Shown here piece after piece: positions 39,581-48,616 of a DNA stretch of 64,000 nucleotides. A program made the position numbers and the translations under genes. The notes beneath the pieces are model-generated. The model worked only from the letters and a program-made list of their open reading frames with translations, searched no databases and was not told the origin of the DNA. This DNA comes from JADJOY01 sp046331705 [NCBI: bacterium] (lineage in GTDB: Bacteria > JADJOY01): positions 62,001-126,000 of the forward strand of contig JAXLQJ010000010.1 in NCBI GenBank assembly GCA_046331705.1, written 5' to 3'. Numbering within the stretch: position 1 is the stretch's first letter; every line of letters starts with the position of its first letter.

Positions 39581-41191
39581 TCAGCTCCGGTCACCCGCGG
39601 CCGCGCCATCGGAGAGGGCGATGATTCCCTTGAAGACGCCGAGATAGACCGTGCCGTCGCGGGCGATCGCCGGCGAGCCCCAGTTGATGTCGAAGGACTT
39701 CCCGATGCCGACGAACTGCTTGAACACCGGCTTGCCCGTCACGAAATCGAGCGCCAGGAACGACCAGGCGTTCTCGCCGTCGGGCTGTTGCTCGAAGGTG
39801 TAGGCGTAGACGAGGCCGTTGGTGGAGAGCTTGGTGACGACGGCGGGCACGCGGTCGGGCGCGGTCCACACCACGTCGCAACCGCCATCGTCGTCGCGGA
39901 TGTCGATGCGCGCGATGCCGCCGGGGATCTTCGCCTCCGAGGTGCCGTGGAAGGCGCTGCGGTAGCCGGAGTCGTTCTTGACCACCAGCGATCGACCCCA
40001 ACCGATGGGGGAGATCTCCACCGCCGAGCCGTTCTCTCCGAAGAGCGGCACGCGGCAGATCTGGCGTGGCCCCGTCACGTCGGCTTCGCGGCGATAGACC
40101 ACCAAGCCGGTGCGATCGTCGCCCGCATCCGTGATCGCGACGTACTTGCGGCCGCGCTCGTCGTCCAGCAGCGTGGGCGTGGACCCGGACCCCAGATTGA
40201 TGTTGCCGTAGCGGTAGCGGTTGCTGCGCAGGTAGGCCTCGCGCCACAGCGTGCGGGGCGTGAGGTCGTCGCCGGCGACCATGTGATAGAGCGCGAAGTC
40301 GGTGATCACGTACATGCCGGATTCGTCGGCGGAGAGGCTGTTCTGGATCTCCTCGCCGGCGAAGCGGTGCACCGCGGCGCGCCCGGTCGTCGGATCGAGG
40401 ACGCCGACTCGACCGAAGCGCGTGACCCACCAGATCCGCCCCGCGTAGTCGGGCATCACCGAGGTGATGGGATCGCACTCGCCCCTGGGAAACCAGTTGT
40501 CGATGTCGAAGCAGTCGTGGGGTGCGAACGGCTTCATGTCCCACGAGTCGGTGACGTAGAGCTCCCACTCGCCGTCGGCGCGCTGACGATGGGCGATGCG
40601 CTGGATGCGTTGCGCCGCGTCGGCGAGCACCACGCGGTCCTGATCGTCCAGGTAGAAGTAGCTGCCGCCGCTGGTGTCCAAGAAGATGATGTCGAGATCG
40701 AGCTTGACGGCGGCCTCGAAGGTCGAGGGGCGTGTCACGAGCCTGTGAGTCGCGAGCAGGTTCAGCGTGTGGGGCTCGAAGAGATCGATCTCGAAGCCCG
40801 CGAACGACGCGCACATCGCCACCACCAGGCCGCTCTTCGCGAACGTGATCGTGGGGCACACGCCGCCAGGAAGCGGCGAGACCCGCCGCGTCGCCACCTG
40901 CACGTCGTTTCCCAGGGGGCCGCCGGTGGTGTGGACGTCCGAGTTGTAGGCGTTGCCGTGAAGCCCACCGCCTTCGAACGCCATGAACGGGTGGAGGATC
41001 TGCCGTGCTGCGAAGCCGGTGAGAGGCCGAGGCGTGACCGGGTAGCGGACGAGCTTGGGGCCCGCGAACGGCTTGCCGGTGATCGGCACCGCTGTGCGGC
41101 CGGGCGCGAGCAGACCCGAGCGCCACACCACGACCGTCACGAGCGTGATCGATACCACCAGAGCGAGGAAGATCCGGGCGGCGCGAGCCAT
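39581..41191 (-). CDS. Membrane-anchored beta-propeller-like protein
   Basis: 536 residues. The ATG at 41191 has AAGGAG six bases upstream. One N-terminal signal-anchor helix (~6-25) precedes a long extracytoplasmic domain made of repeated strands (SGGSYFYLDDQDRVV, DYAGRIWWVTRFGRVGVLD, STNGLVYAYTFEQ, ARDGTVYLGVFKGIIAL), as in PQQ-like propellers. No quinone-binding or catalytic residues are identified. The sulfotransferase lies downstream, and the TetR-led cluster diverges upstream. Confidence 0.7.
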   Translation of the reverse strand: MARAARIFLALVVSITLVTVVVWRSGLLAPGRTAVPITGKPFAGPKLVRYPVTPRPLTGFAARQILHPFMAFEGGGLHGNAYNSDVHTTGGPLGNDVQVATRRVSPLPGGVCPTITFAKSGLVVAMCASFAGFEIDLFEPHTLNLLATHRLVTRPSTFEAAVKLDLDIIFLDTSGGSYFYLDDQDRVVLADAAQRIQRIAHRQRADGEWELYVTDSWDMKPFAPHDCFDIDNWFPRGECDPITSVMPDYAGRIWWVTRFGRVGVLDPTTGRAAVHRFAGEEIQNSLSADESGMYVITDFALYHMVAGDDLTPRTLWREAYLRSNRYRYGNINLGSGSTPTLLDDERGRKYVAITDAGDDRTGLVVYRREADVTGPRQICRVPLFGENGSAVEISPIGWGRSLVVKNDSGYRSAFHGTSEAKIPGGIARIDIRDDDGGCDVVWTAPDRVPAVVTKLSTNGLVYAYTFEQQPDGENAWSFLALDFVTGKPVFKQFVGIGKSFDINWGSPAIARDGTVYLGVFKGIIALSDGAAAGDRS

Positions 41192-41411
41192 GTCGGCTCC
41201 TTCCGTGGCGAGGGTGCGGCCGTGTGTGCGAACGCGCGATCCACTCATGTGGAAGTGGAATCGTCAACGCATTTCGCGCGGCACGGGCTCCCCATCCGGA
41301 CCTGGTGATGGCGCGTTCGCGAACGCCGCTCGCGGGCGGACACCGGTTGCGGCGGTAGCGGTGTCACCCGCGTCACCTGCGCGCTCCGGGTCTCGCCGCG
41401 GTACGGGGAGG

Positions 41412-41459
41412 TTGACCGAGAGCGGACGAAGCTGCTATACGGAATGACATGTCAGTCAT
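41412..41459 (+). promoter_or_regulatory. Promoter and operator-like palindrome at the TetR start codon
   Basis: TTGACC (41412-41417), 18-base spacer, TATACG (41436-41441) predict transcription beginning at about the ATG (41449), i.e. a leaderless mRNA. Across the start lies the palindrome TGACATGTCA (41445-41454), inside an overlapping repeat ATGAC-N6-GTCAT (41444-41459). The position suits autorepression by the encoded TetR protein. Confidence 0.5.
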
Positions 41460-42087
41460 GAGTGTGCAGCGCAGCGACGAGCGGGCGATGGAGCGCAAGG
41501 AAGCTCGGCGCCAGCAGATTCTCGATGGGGCGCTGGCGGTGTTCGCCGAGAAGGGCTACCACGCGACCGGCATCCAAGACATCGCTCAGCGTCTCGAGCT
41601 CGGTCACGGAACCTTCTACCGGTACTTCAAGAACAAGCTCGACATCTTCCAGTCGCTCTTGGACCAGATGATCGAGAAGATCCGTGCGGTGCTCGCCACC
41701 GAGGACCCGACCGCTCCCAATGACATCGAGGAATATCGGGCGCAGACCTTTCGGCTGGCAGCGGCGCTCGCCCAGGCTTTGCTGGTGAATCGCGATCTCA
41801 CACGGATATTCCTGCGCGAAGCGGTGGGGCTCAACGACGAGGTCGATGCCCAGGTCGACCGCGCGATGGAGCTGCTGGCGACCTTCACCAGCGCCTTCAT
41901 CCGCAACGGCGTCGAGAAGGGTTTCCTGCGCAAGGTGGACGTGGGCACCACGGCGCGGTGCGTGAACGGCATGATCTTCGAGGCCGCGCGCGAAGCGTTG
42001 AAGCGTCCCGAGTCCACGAATCTCGGCCTGTGGGCGCAGACGATCACCACGCTGATGTTCGACGGGCTCAAGAAGCCCGGCGCGTGA
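41449..42087 (+). CDS. TetR/AcrR family transcriptional regulator
   Basis: 212 residues. The N-terminal helix-turn-helix is clear: RRQQILDGALAVFAEKGYHATGIQDIAQ, then GHGTFYRYFKNKLDIF. The C-terminal ligand domain (~80-205) is helical and resembles fatty-acid/acyl-CoA-responsive members such as FadR-type TetRs, but the ligand is not determinable. It probably controls its own gene and the following DUF362/5-TM/OYE/PHP genes, and perhaps the divergent propeller-sulfotransferase pair. An in-frame ATG at 41458 is an alternative start. Confidence 0.87.
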   Translation: MSVMSVQRSDERAMERKEARRQQILDGALAVFAEKGYHATGIQDIAQRLELGHGTFYRYFKNKLDIFQSLLDQMIEKIRAVLATEDPTAPNDIEEYRAQTFRLAAALAQALLVNRDLTRIFLREAVGLNDEVDAQVDRAMELLATFTSAFIRNGVEKGFLRKVDVGTTARCVNGMIFEAAREALKRPESTNLGLWAQTITTLMFDGLKKPGA

Positions 42088-42120
42088 GCCGAGCGTAGCC
42101 GCGAGCGAGCCAGGGGCACC

Positions 42121-43686
42121 ATGTCTCACGAAACGGAACGACGTGTCATTCCTAGCTTCACGGCGCACACGCCGATCCTCTGGACGCATACCGACCGAGA
42201 CACCCCCGTGGCGGTCGTCACCCACGAGGACAAGTTCCGCGCGCTCGACGAGGCGATCGAGCGCTCGGGCTTCCTCGCGTTCCTCGATGCGCGCTGCCGT
42301 GGCCTCGCGTCCGGCGCGCCGTGCTCACGCGGCGAGCTTCGAATCGCGATCAAGCCCAACCTCATGATGTTCGTGCGCCGCGACGAGCCGGACGTCATCA
42401 CCGACCCCGCGCTCGTCGAGCACCTCGTGGGTTGGCTCGAGGTGAACGGATTCACCTGCGTCGATCTGGTCGAGAGCCAGAACGTCTACTCGAACTGGTA
42501 CGAAGGCCGCACCGTCGCGCGCGTCGCCGAGATCGCGGGCTACCTGCGGCCGTTCGTGGATCTCACCAGCGCGGGCAGTCGCGAGCAGGTGTCGACGTTC
42601 ATGGGGCGTCAGCGGATCTCGCGAGCGCTCGATGCCTACGACGTGATGGTGAGCTTCGCCAAGCAGAAGACCCATCCGGTGTCGCTGGTGACGCTCGGCC
42701 TCAAGAACCTGTTCGGTCTCACCTTCGAGCCCAACAAGTTTCTTCACTACCACGGTGCGTGGTTGAGCTCGTGGTCCCACGCGCTGCTCTCCCTCATCAC
42801 CGATCCGTCGCTTCCGTACGTTCGCCAGGGCGGGCTCTTCTGCTTCCTGGACGCGACCACCACCTGCGACGGGTTCGCCGGCTTCAAGTCGCGACGCTGG
42901 AGGATCGAGAACCCGTTCCGCCTTCTCGATCGGCCTTCGTTGCTCGGGCTGCCGATGCCGTTCCCCGCGGCGATCGACCTGTCGCGGCTCGGCGCGGTTC
43001 ACGACACGTGCACGGTGATCGCCGGCCAGGATCTGCTGAAGGTCGAGCAAGTGGCGATGGCGAAGCTCGGCATCACCGAGCCCGCGCTGGTGCGTCTCAA
43101 CTTTCCGTTCGGACAGGTGAGTCGGCTGTTCGGCGCGCCGGCACTCGGCGACATCCGAATCTCGGCCAACGCGGAGGTGGCGAGCGATCCGCTGCGTCGC
43201 TACGACGCAGGCAGCCCCACGCGCATCGCCACCCCTGGTTATCGCGAGAACCTCGGTGTCGAGTGGCCCGAGCGCCTGCTTCCGTGGGGCGCGCGCTGGG
43301 TCGAGAAGCTCTACACGCCGCTCAACCTGGCGTGCAGCACCAGCCCGGCCGATCCCGCGCTCTTCCCCAAGATCCCGATCTTTCGGCAGCGCACGCTCCG
43401 AGTCGGTGCGCGGGTCGTCGCGATCGTCGCGTGGCCCGGGCCGCTGCTCACGCGCTCGCTCCGCGAGTCGCTGTGGCTTTGGCGCCGGAACCTCGCGCGA
43501 CTCGTCGAGCGCATCCATTGGTGGAACGTGCGCGTGCACCTGGGGGTCGGCCGTCGCGTCGGTGAGCGCGAACGCCGTGCAGCCGCCGACGACACGATGG
43601 CGCGCGGGTCGCTGGAACGCGATCCGGTCGAGGGCACGGGGCGGACGGCCTCGGCTCCGCCGCCGCGGGAAATCGCGAGAGCTTGA
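42121..43686 (+). CDS. DUF362 domain protein
   Basis: 521 residues. The DUF362 core includes RIAIKPNLMMF (~78-88), a D.VESQNVYSNWYEG segment, VMVSFAKQKTHPVSLVTLGLKNLFG (~175-200) and a C-terminal IAGQDLLKVEQVAMAKLG. Unlike many members it lacks a ferredoxin-type CxxCxxC cluster. DUF362 proteins are uncharacterised and occasionally tied to iron-sulfur or redox functions. A C-terminal tail (~430-521) has one hydrophobic stretch and a charged end. It follows TetR after 33 bases. Confidence 0.75.
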   Translation: MSHETERRVIPSFTAHTPILWTHTDRDTPVAVVTHEDKFRALDEAIERSGFLAFLDARCRGLASGAPCSRGELRIAIKPNLMMFVRRDEPDVITDPALVEHLVGWLEVNGFTCVDLVESQNVYSNWYEGRTVARVAEIAGYLRPFVDLTSAGSREQVSTFMGRQRISRALDAYDVMVSFAKQKTHPVSLVTLGLKNLFGLTFEPNKFLHYHGAWLSSWSHALLSLITDPSLPYVRQGGLFCFLDATTTCDGFAGFKSRRWRIENPFRLLDRPSLLGLPMPFPAAIDLSRLGAVHDTCTVIAGQDLLKVEQVAMAKLGITEPALVRLNFPFGQVSRLFGAPALGDIRISANAEVASDPLRRYDAGSPTRIATPGYRENLGVEWPERLLPWGARWVEKLYTPLNLACSTSPADPALFPKIPIFRQRTLRVGARVVAIVAWPGPLLTRSLRESLWLWRRNLARLVERIHWWNVRVHLGVGRRVGERERRAAADDTMARGSLERDPVEGTGRTASAPPPREIARA

Positions 43687-43731
43687 GCAACCACTCGTCG
43701 TCGCGACGACGACCACAGAGGAGGATCCGCC

Positions 43732-44331
43732 ATGGTGCAAGTCGACGTGTTCTGGACGTTCGCGATCGGATCGAGCTTCGCCGCCGCCGCCGCCAAGCCG
43801 TTGGCGCGCACCGAACGACCCCTCGAAAGCCGCTACTTCACGTACACGCTGCTCTTCCTGAGCGTGCTCTTCGCGCCCTCGGGTGTGTACTTGCTGTGGG
43901 CGTTCCCAGGCTGGGAAACGATGTTCATGCTCGACCGCGACGTCCACGCGCTGGTGCCGTGCTTGTTCGCGTCCACCAACATCGTGTTCGGAGTGCTCGG
44001 CTTTCTGTGGGCCTGGCGCTGGATCCGCGCGGGGCGGGCTCGCGACGTCCACAAGCTCTGGCTCGCGGGCTACGCCGGGATGCTCTCGATCCTCGGCCTG
44101 GGCTTCCGGCGCTTCCTCTACGCAGGCACGTCCGCTGAGTGGAAGGCTGGTCTCGAGTACCCGTTGAGTGCGTTCTTCTCGTCGCCGGTCTTCTTCACGT
44201 TGTTGGCGATGGCCGTGGTGCTGTTGCCGGCGATGCTCTACCCGTACCTCGTGTGGCCCCGGGAAGCGCGCGCCGCCGAGCCCGAGAGCGTCGCTCACGG
44301 TGGCCTCGCCGCCGCCGGGCGCGCGCGATGA
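43732..44331 (+). CDS. Five-helix membrane protein of unknown function
   Basis: 199 residues. Hydrophobic segments at ~8-22, ~38-58, ~75-95, ~108-122 and ~148-172, with short loops and an Ala-rich C-terminal tail. No family recognised. A ribosome site GGAGGA precedes the ATG. Its stop overlaps the start of the Old Yellow Enzyme gene (ATGA), and its neighbours (DUF362, OYE) suggest a membrane partner in a redox process, which is inference. Confidence 0.75.
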   Translation: MVQVDVFWTFAIGSSFAAAAAKPLARTERPLESRYFTYTLLFLSVLFAPSGVYLLWAFPGWETMFMLDRDVHALVPCLFASTNIVFGVLGFLWAWRWIRAGRARDVHKLWLAGYAGMLSILGLGFRRFLYAGTSAEWKAGLEYPLSAFFSSPVFFTLLAMAVVLLPAMLYPYLVWPREARAAEPESVAHGGLAAAGRAR

Positions 44332-45566
44332 GCCAGCTCTTCACCGCCGTTCGGATCGGCTCGCTCACGCTGCCGAACCGGATCGCCAAGACGGCGACGT
44401 CGGAGACGATGGCGACGGTCGATGGCACCCTGACCGACGCCTACCTCGGCTTCTACGAGCGCGTCGCGGCCGGTGGAGTCGGGCTCGTCGTCACCGGCAA
44501 TCTCTTCGCCGAGCCCCCCGGCCAGTCGACACCGCTGCAGGCCGGCATCGAGAGCGACGCGCGCATTCCCGCGTGGCGCGAGCTGACGGATGCGATCCAT
44601 CGTCATGGCGCCCGGGCGTTCGCGCAGATCAACCACGGCGGGCGGCAGGTTTTCCCGCGGGCGATCGGCCGCCGCGAGGCCGTGAGCGCCTCGGACGTGC
44701 GCGAGAAGCTGATGTGGACCCGGCCGCGACCCATGAGCGAGACGGAGATCGAGGCCTCGATCGCCGCGTTCGCCGAAGCGGCGCGACGCGCCCGGGCCGC
44801 TGGCTTCGACGGTGTCCAGATCCACTCCGGTCACGGCTACCTGGTGAGTCAGTTCCTGTCGCCCTACACCAACCGCCGTCGCGACGGCTGGGGTGGTGGC
44901 CTCGACGCCCGGCTCCGCTTCTTGCGCGAGGTGTATCGGCGCACGCGCGAGCGTGTGGGCGCCGATTTCCCGATCATCCTCAAGCACAACGCCGAGGATC
45001 GATTGCCTGGCCGGCGCGGGCTCACCCTCGAGGAGTCGCTGGATGCTGCGCGGGCCCTCGAACGGGAGGGCCTCGACGGCATCGAGGTCACGTGCGGCAT
45101 GTACGAGTCGGGCATTCCGATGTTGCGCGGTCGCGTTCCGATCCGAGCGCTCTTGCGTCACGGTCTCGGCCGCCATCTGCCGTGGTGGTCGCGCCTCGGC
45201 GCGCGGCTCCTGGAGCCGTTGCTCCGCGATCGTTTTCCGTGCGTCGAAGGCTTTCAACGTTCCTACGCGAACGCTTTCAAGCGACACCTCGCGATCCCGG
45301 TGCTGTGCGTCGGCGGGTTTCAGACCGGCGCCGCGATGGACGCCGCCCTCGCCGCCGGCGACTGCGACGTGGTGAGCTTGGGGCGGGCGCTGATCGCCGA
45401 TCCCGAGCTGCCGGCGAAGCTGCGCGACGGGCGCCCGATCGTCGAGTGCAATCGCTGCAACGAATGCATCGCCCGCGCCGGCGCGTGGCCGGTGGCGTGC
45501 TACCGCGACGGCGTCGTGCCGGAGGGCGTGGCGCCGGTTGCGAACCCGGCCGCCCGCGCCACATGA
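44328..45566 (+). CDS. Old Yellow Enzyme family NADH:flavin oxidoreductase
   Basis: 412 residues. FMN-barrel motifs: LPNRIAKTATSE at the N-terminus, AQINHGGRQ (~100), IHSGHGYLVSQFLSPYTN (active-site His pair, ~163), and the phosphate-binding SLGRALIADP near the end. The C-terminus carries CNRCNEC, part of the 4Fe-4S site of long 2,4-dienoyl-CoA reductase-like members, but the protein ends before their second FAD/NAD domain. Electron donor and substrate unknown. Overlaps both neighbours by 4 bases. Confidence 0.85.
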   Translation: MSQLFTAVRIGSLTLPNRIAKTATSETMATVDGTLTDAYLGFYERVAAGGVGLVVTGNLFAEPPGQSTPLQAGIESDARIPAWRELTDAIHRHGARAFAQINHGGRQVFPRAIGRREAVSASDVREKLMWTRPRPMSETEIEASIAAFAEAARRARAAGFDGVQIHSGHGYLVSQFLSPYTNRRRDGWGGGLDARLRFLREVYRRTRERVGADFPIILKHNAEDRLPGRRGLTLEESLDAARALEREGLDGIEVTCGMYESGIPMLRGRVPIRALLRHGLGRHLPWWSRLGARLLEPLLRDRFPCVEGFQRSYANAFKRHLAIPVLCVGGFQTGAAMDAALAAGDCDVVSLGRALIADPELPAKLRDGRPIVECNRCNECIARAGAWPVACYRDGVVPEGVAPVANPAARAT

Positions 45567-48553
45567 CGACGACGCGGATGTCCGTGCGCCGAATCCACGG
45601 GAGGACCGGGCTCCGTCGCGCGCGCGTCGTCCTGCCCGCGCTCGCGCTGCTCGCCGCCGCCGCGCTCGCGGGCGGTTGTGATCGATCCTCGTCGCCAACC
45701 CGCGCCGGCGTGTGCGACCCGACCGCGGATGCGTGCGCGCGCCGGATCGACACCGACGCGGACGCGATCGGCGGTGGTCGCGCCACCGGCCAGCCGGGGG
45801 ACACCGTCCTCGAGAACGCACGCTCGCGCTTCGTGATCCAGCGACCCCTTCGCGCCATCGCACCCGCGTCGCAATTCGGCGGCAACGTCATCGACGCGGA
45901 CGTGCGCCGCGCTGCCGGCGAGCCCGGGCGCGACGCCTTCGGCGAGCTCGCCGTGCTCGCCAATCTGGCGGGCACGATGGCCACCGAGTCCGTCGAGGTC
46001 GTCTCGGCTGGCGGTGCCGGCGCCACCGCCGAGGTCGTCGCGCGCGGCGGCTACGCGCTCAACGGCTATCTGATCCTCGCGAAGGGCATCGAGACGTTGA
46101 TTGGCTTCGATCTCTTCGCGCTGACGGGAGCCGATCTCGACCAGCCGTGGCCGCTCGGCTTCGCGATCCACTATCGGCTCGAGCCGAACGCGAGCGCGCT
46201 GCGCATCGACGTCACCGTGACGAATCTCGGCGCCGCCCAGGCGCCGTTGGCGCTCTTCTGGCTCGCGCAGTCGGGCCTCACTCAGCTCTTCGTTCCGACC
46301 GGCGCGGCCTTCGATCCCGGCGCGGTCGCGCTCGCCGATGCCATGTACTTCGAGTCGAACGATCCAACCGTGGACGTGGCCTATGGAGTCGTGCCCGAGC
46401 AGCCCGATCCGTCTCGGCCGATGGCCAGCTTGCTCGGCGTGAACGGTCTCACCGCTCGTGGCACGCCGTCCCAGCTCTTGCTCTTCCCCAAGCGTGCGCC
46501 GGATCACGTCCCGCCCGGTGGCTCGGTCACCCTCGGCGGCTGGTTGGTCGTGGGGCATTCCATGGACGCGGTCCTCGCGGAGGCCCGTCGGCTGCGCGGC
46601 GCGCGCGACTGCGTCGCCGTCGCGGGGCGCGTCGTCGAGGAGGGCACCGGCCTCGCGATCCCGGGCGCGAAGGTGACGGCACTCGCCGGAACCGACGCCG
46701 CGAGCGGCGCCGCGCTGAGCAACGCGCGCACGAGCGCCGACGGCAATTTCTCCCTTTGTTTGCCACCCGGCCCGGTGACGCTGATCGCCGGGCAGCCGGG
46801 GCGCCCGTACGCCGGAGGCGGCCGCCGCCCCGAACCGCTCGCGCTCACGATTCCCGAGCGAGGCGCGGCCGCGCTCACACCGACCATCGTGCTTCCACGC
46901 ACGGCGCGGCTCCGCGTCACGACGCTCGACGTTGCCGGAATGCCCCTTCCCGCGCGGCTCACCGTCCTCGGCGTCGATCCGAGCCCGCCGGACCCGCGTC
47001 TCGATGGCGACGGCTTCGATCCACTGGCGCCAGGCGTGCTGCGCATGGAGGACGCGCGCGACGGCGCGTTCGACGTGCTGGTCGAGCCCGGCGACGTCGA
47101 CGTGGTGGTGAGCCGCGGCGTCGAGTACGCGCTCTTTCGCGAGCCCGTGCACCTCGACGCCGGGGACGTGAAGGAGCGCACGGTGACGCTGCCGCGGGTG
47201 GTGGACACGCGCGGGTACCTCTCGGGTGATTTCCACGTGCACTCGAATCCAGGCCCCGATTCCACCGTGAGCTACGCCAAGCGTGTCGTGAACATGCTCG
47301 CCGAGGGAGTCGACGTGATCGTGTCGACCGATCACGACTTCTGGAGCGATTACGGCCCCACGATTCGAGCGCTCGGCGCGGAGGGCGAGGTGGCGTCGAT
47401 CGTCGGCCAAGAGATCACCACGTTCGCGACGGGCCATTTCGGCGCCTTTCCGTTCCAGCGCACCGGCGAGCCCAACGGCGGCGCCGTCGACTGGATCGGT
47501 CGCGATCCGGTCCAGATCGCCGACGCCGTCTTCGCGCGGAGCCCGAACGCGATCCTCCAGATCATGCACCCGCGCGCGATGCCCGCTCCCGGAAACGTTT
47601 CCAACTATTTCGTGTCGATCGATCTGCGCTTCGACGGCAGCGGTCCGATGCGTGGCCCGCTCGCGGTTCCGCCGTCGGAGGTGCGACTGCCCGACGATGC
47701 CCAATGGCTCACGCCCCGCTGGAACGCGATGGAGGTCGTCACGTTCTCGAACGTGCAAGGGCTCGCCGATTGGTCGAACTTGCTCAACGCCGGCTGGCGA
47801 CTCACCGCCACCGGCAACTCGGACACCCACACGCGCTGGGTCGAGGCGAGTGGTTATGCACGAAACCTGGTGCGCGTGGGCGAGGGCTTCGACGATCTCG
47901 CGCGCTTCGACGCCGGCCGCTTCGTCGCCGGTGTGCGTGCCGGCGCATCGAGCGTGGTGCTCGGTCCGTTCGTCGATCTCGAGGTGCGCAGCGCCGACGG
48001 ACGAAAGCTCGCTCGCACGGGCGAAACGCTCGATGCGTCGCGGACGGACACGGTCACCGCCGTGATCACCGTCCAGAGCCCCGCCTGGCTCGAATGCGAT
48101 CAGGTGACGCTGCTCGCAGGCGGACGTGCGCTGACGAGCGTGCGCGCCAAACCCACGCTCGTGGCCGTGGCGGGGTCGGAATCACCCCTCGCGTTTCGAA
48201 ACGAGACGCGCGTGGAAATCCCCGTGACGATCGACCAGGACACGTGGCTCGCCGCGCTGGTCACCGGGGACCAGAGCCTCTATCCGCTCTTGCCGTACAA
48301 CTGGCAGCCGGCGGATTCGATCTCGCTGGAGGCGATCCGCGCCAACGACCTGCCGGGAACGGTGCGACCGTTCTCGCTCACCAATGCGGTGTGGGTGGAT
48401 GCCAATGGCGACGGGCAGATCCTGCCTAGTCACGAAGTGGTGCCGCAGGATTGCCAGGCGTTTCCTCGGGTCGACCGCACGAAACCTTATGTCTCGGTGC
48501 CCGCGCGGAATTGTGCGTGCGTGCCGGAAGCTGGGCCCAGTTCTTGCTTTTGA
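45563..48553 (+). CDS. CehA/McbA-type PHP phosphoesterase, large lipoprotein
   Basis: 996 residues. Lipobox Cys39 (LAGGCD). The N-terminal ~340 residues are a beta-rich domain, followed by a carboxypeptidase-regulatory-like repeat (~350-420, VAGRVVEEGTGLAIPGAKV). The PHP metal site is complete: GDFHVHSNPGPD (~555), STDHDFW (~590), and a late GNSDTHT (~752). CehA/McbA enzymes of this type hydrolyse carbamate or phosphoester bonds. The C-terminal ~180 residues are again beta-rich. The substrate is unknown; the lipid anchor places it outside the cytoplasm. Coupled to OYE by ATGA. Confidence 0.85.
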   Translation: MTTTRMSVRRIHGRTGLRRARVVLPALALLAAAALAGGCDRSSSPTRAGVCDPTADACARRIDTDADAIGGGRATGQPGDTVLENARSRFVIQRPLRAIAPASQFGGNVIDADVRRAAGEPGRDAFGELAVLANLAGTMATESVEVVSAGGAGATAEVVARGGYALNGYLILAKGIETLIGFDLFALTGADLDQPWPLGFAIHYRLEPNASALRIDVTVTNLGAAQAPLALFWLAQSGLTQLFVPTGAAFDPGAVALADAMYFESNDPTVDVAYGVVPEQPDPSRPMASLLGVNGLTARGTPSQLLLFPKRAPDHVPPGGSVTLGGWLVVGHSMDAVLAEARRLRGARDCVAVAGRVVEEGTGLAIPGAKVTALAGTDAASGAALSNARTSADGNFSLCLPPGPVTLIAGQPGRPYAGGGRRPEPLALTIPERGAAALTPTIVLPRTARLRVTTLDVAGMPLPARLTVLGVDPSPPDPRLDGDGFDPLAPGVLRMEDARDGAFDVLVEPGDVDVVVSRGVEYALFREPVHLDAGDVKERTVTLPRVVDTRGYLSGDFHVHSNPGPDSTVSYAKRVVNMLAEGVDVIVSTDHDFWSDYGPTIRALGAEGEVASIVGQEITTFATGHFGAFPFQRTGEPNGGAVDWIGRDPVQIADAVFARSPNAILQIMHPRAMPAPGNVSNYFVSIDLRFDGSGPMRGPLAVPPSEVRLPDDAQWLTPRWNAMEVVTFSNVQGLADWSNLLNAGWRLTATGNSDTHTRWVEASGYARNLVRVGEGFDDLARFDAGRFVAGVRAGASSVVLGPFVDLEVRSADGRKLARTGETLDASRTDTVTAVITVQSPAWLECDQVTLLAGGRALTSVRAKPTLVAVAGSESPLAFRNETRVEIPVTIDQDTWLAALVTGDQSLYPLLPYNWQPADSISLEAIRANDLPGTVRPFSLTNAVWVDANGDGQILPSHEVVPQDCQAFPRVDRTKPYVSVPARNCACVPEAGPSSCF

Positions 48554-48616
48554 TGAGGCGAGGCGCCGAGGTTTCGCGTTACTCTTCGGCCCAGGCGCTG
48601 GGGAGTCGAATCGCGC

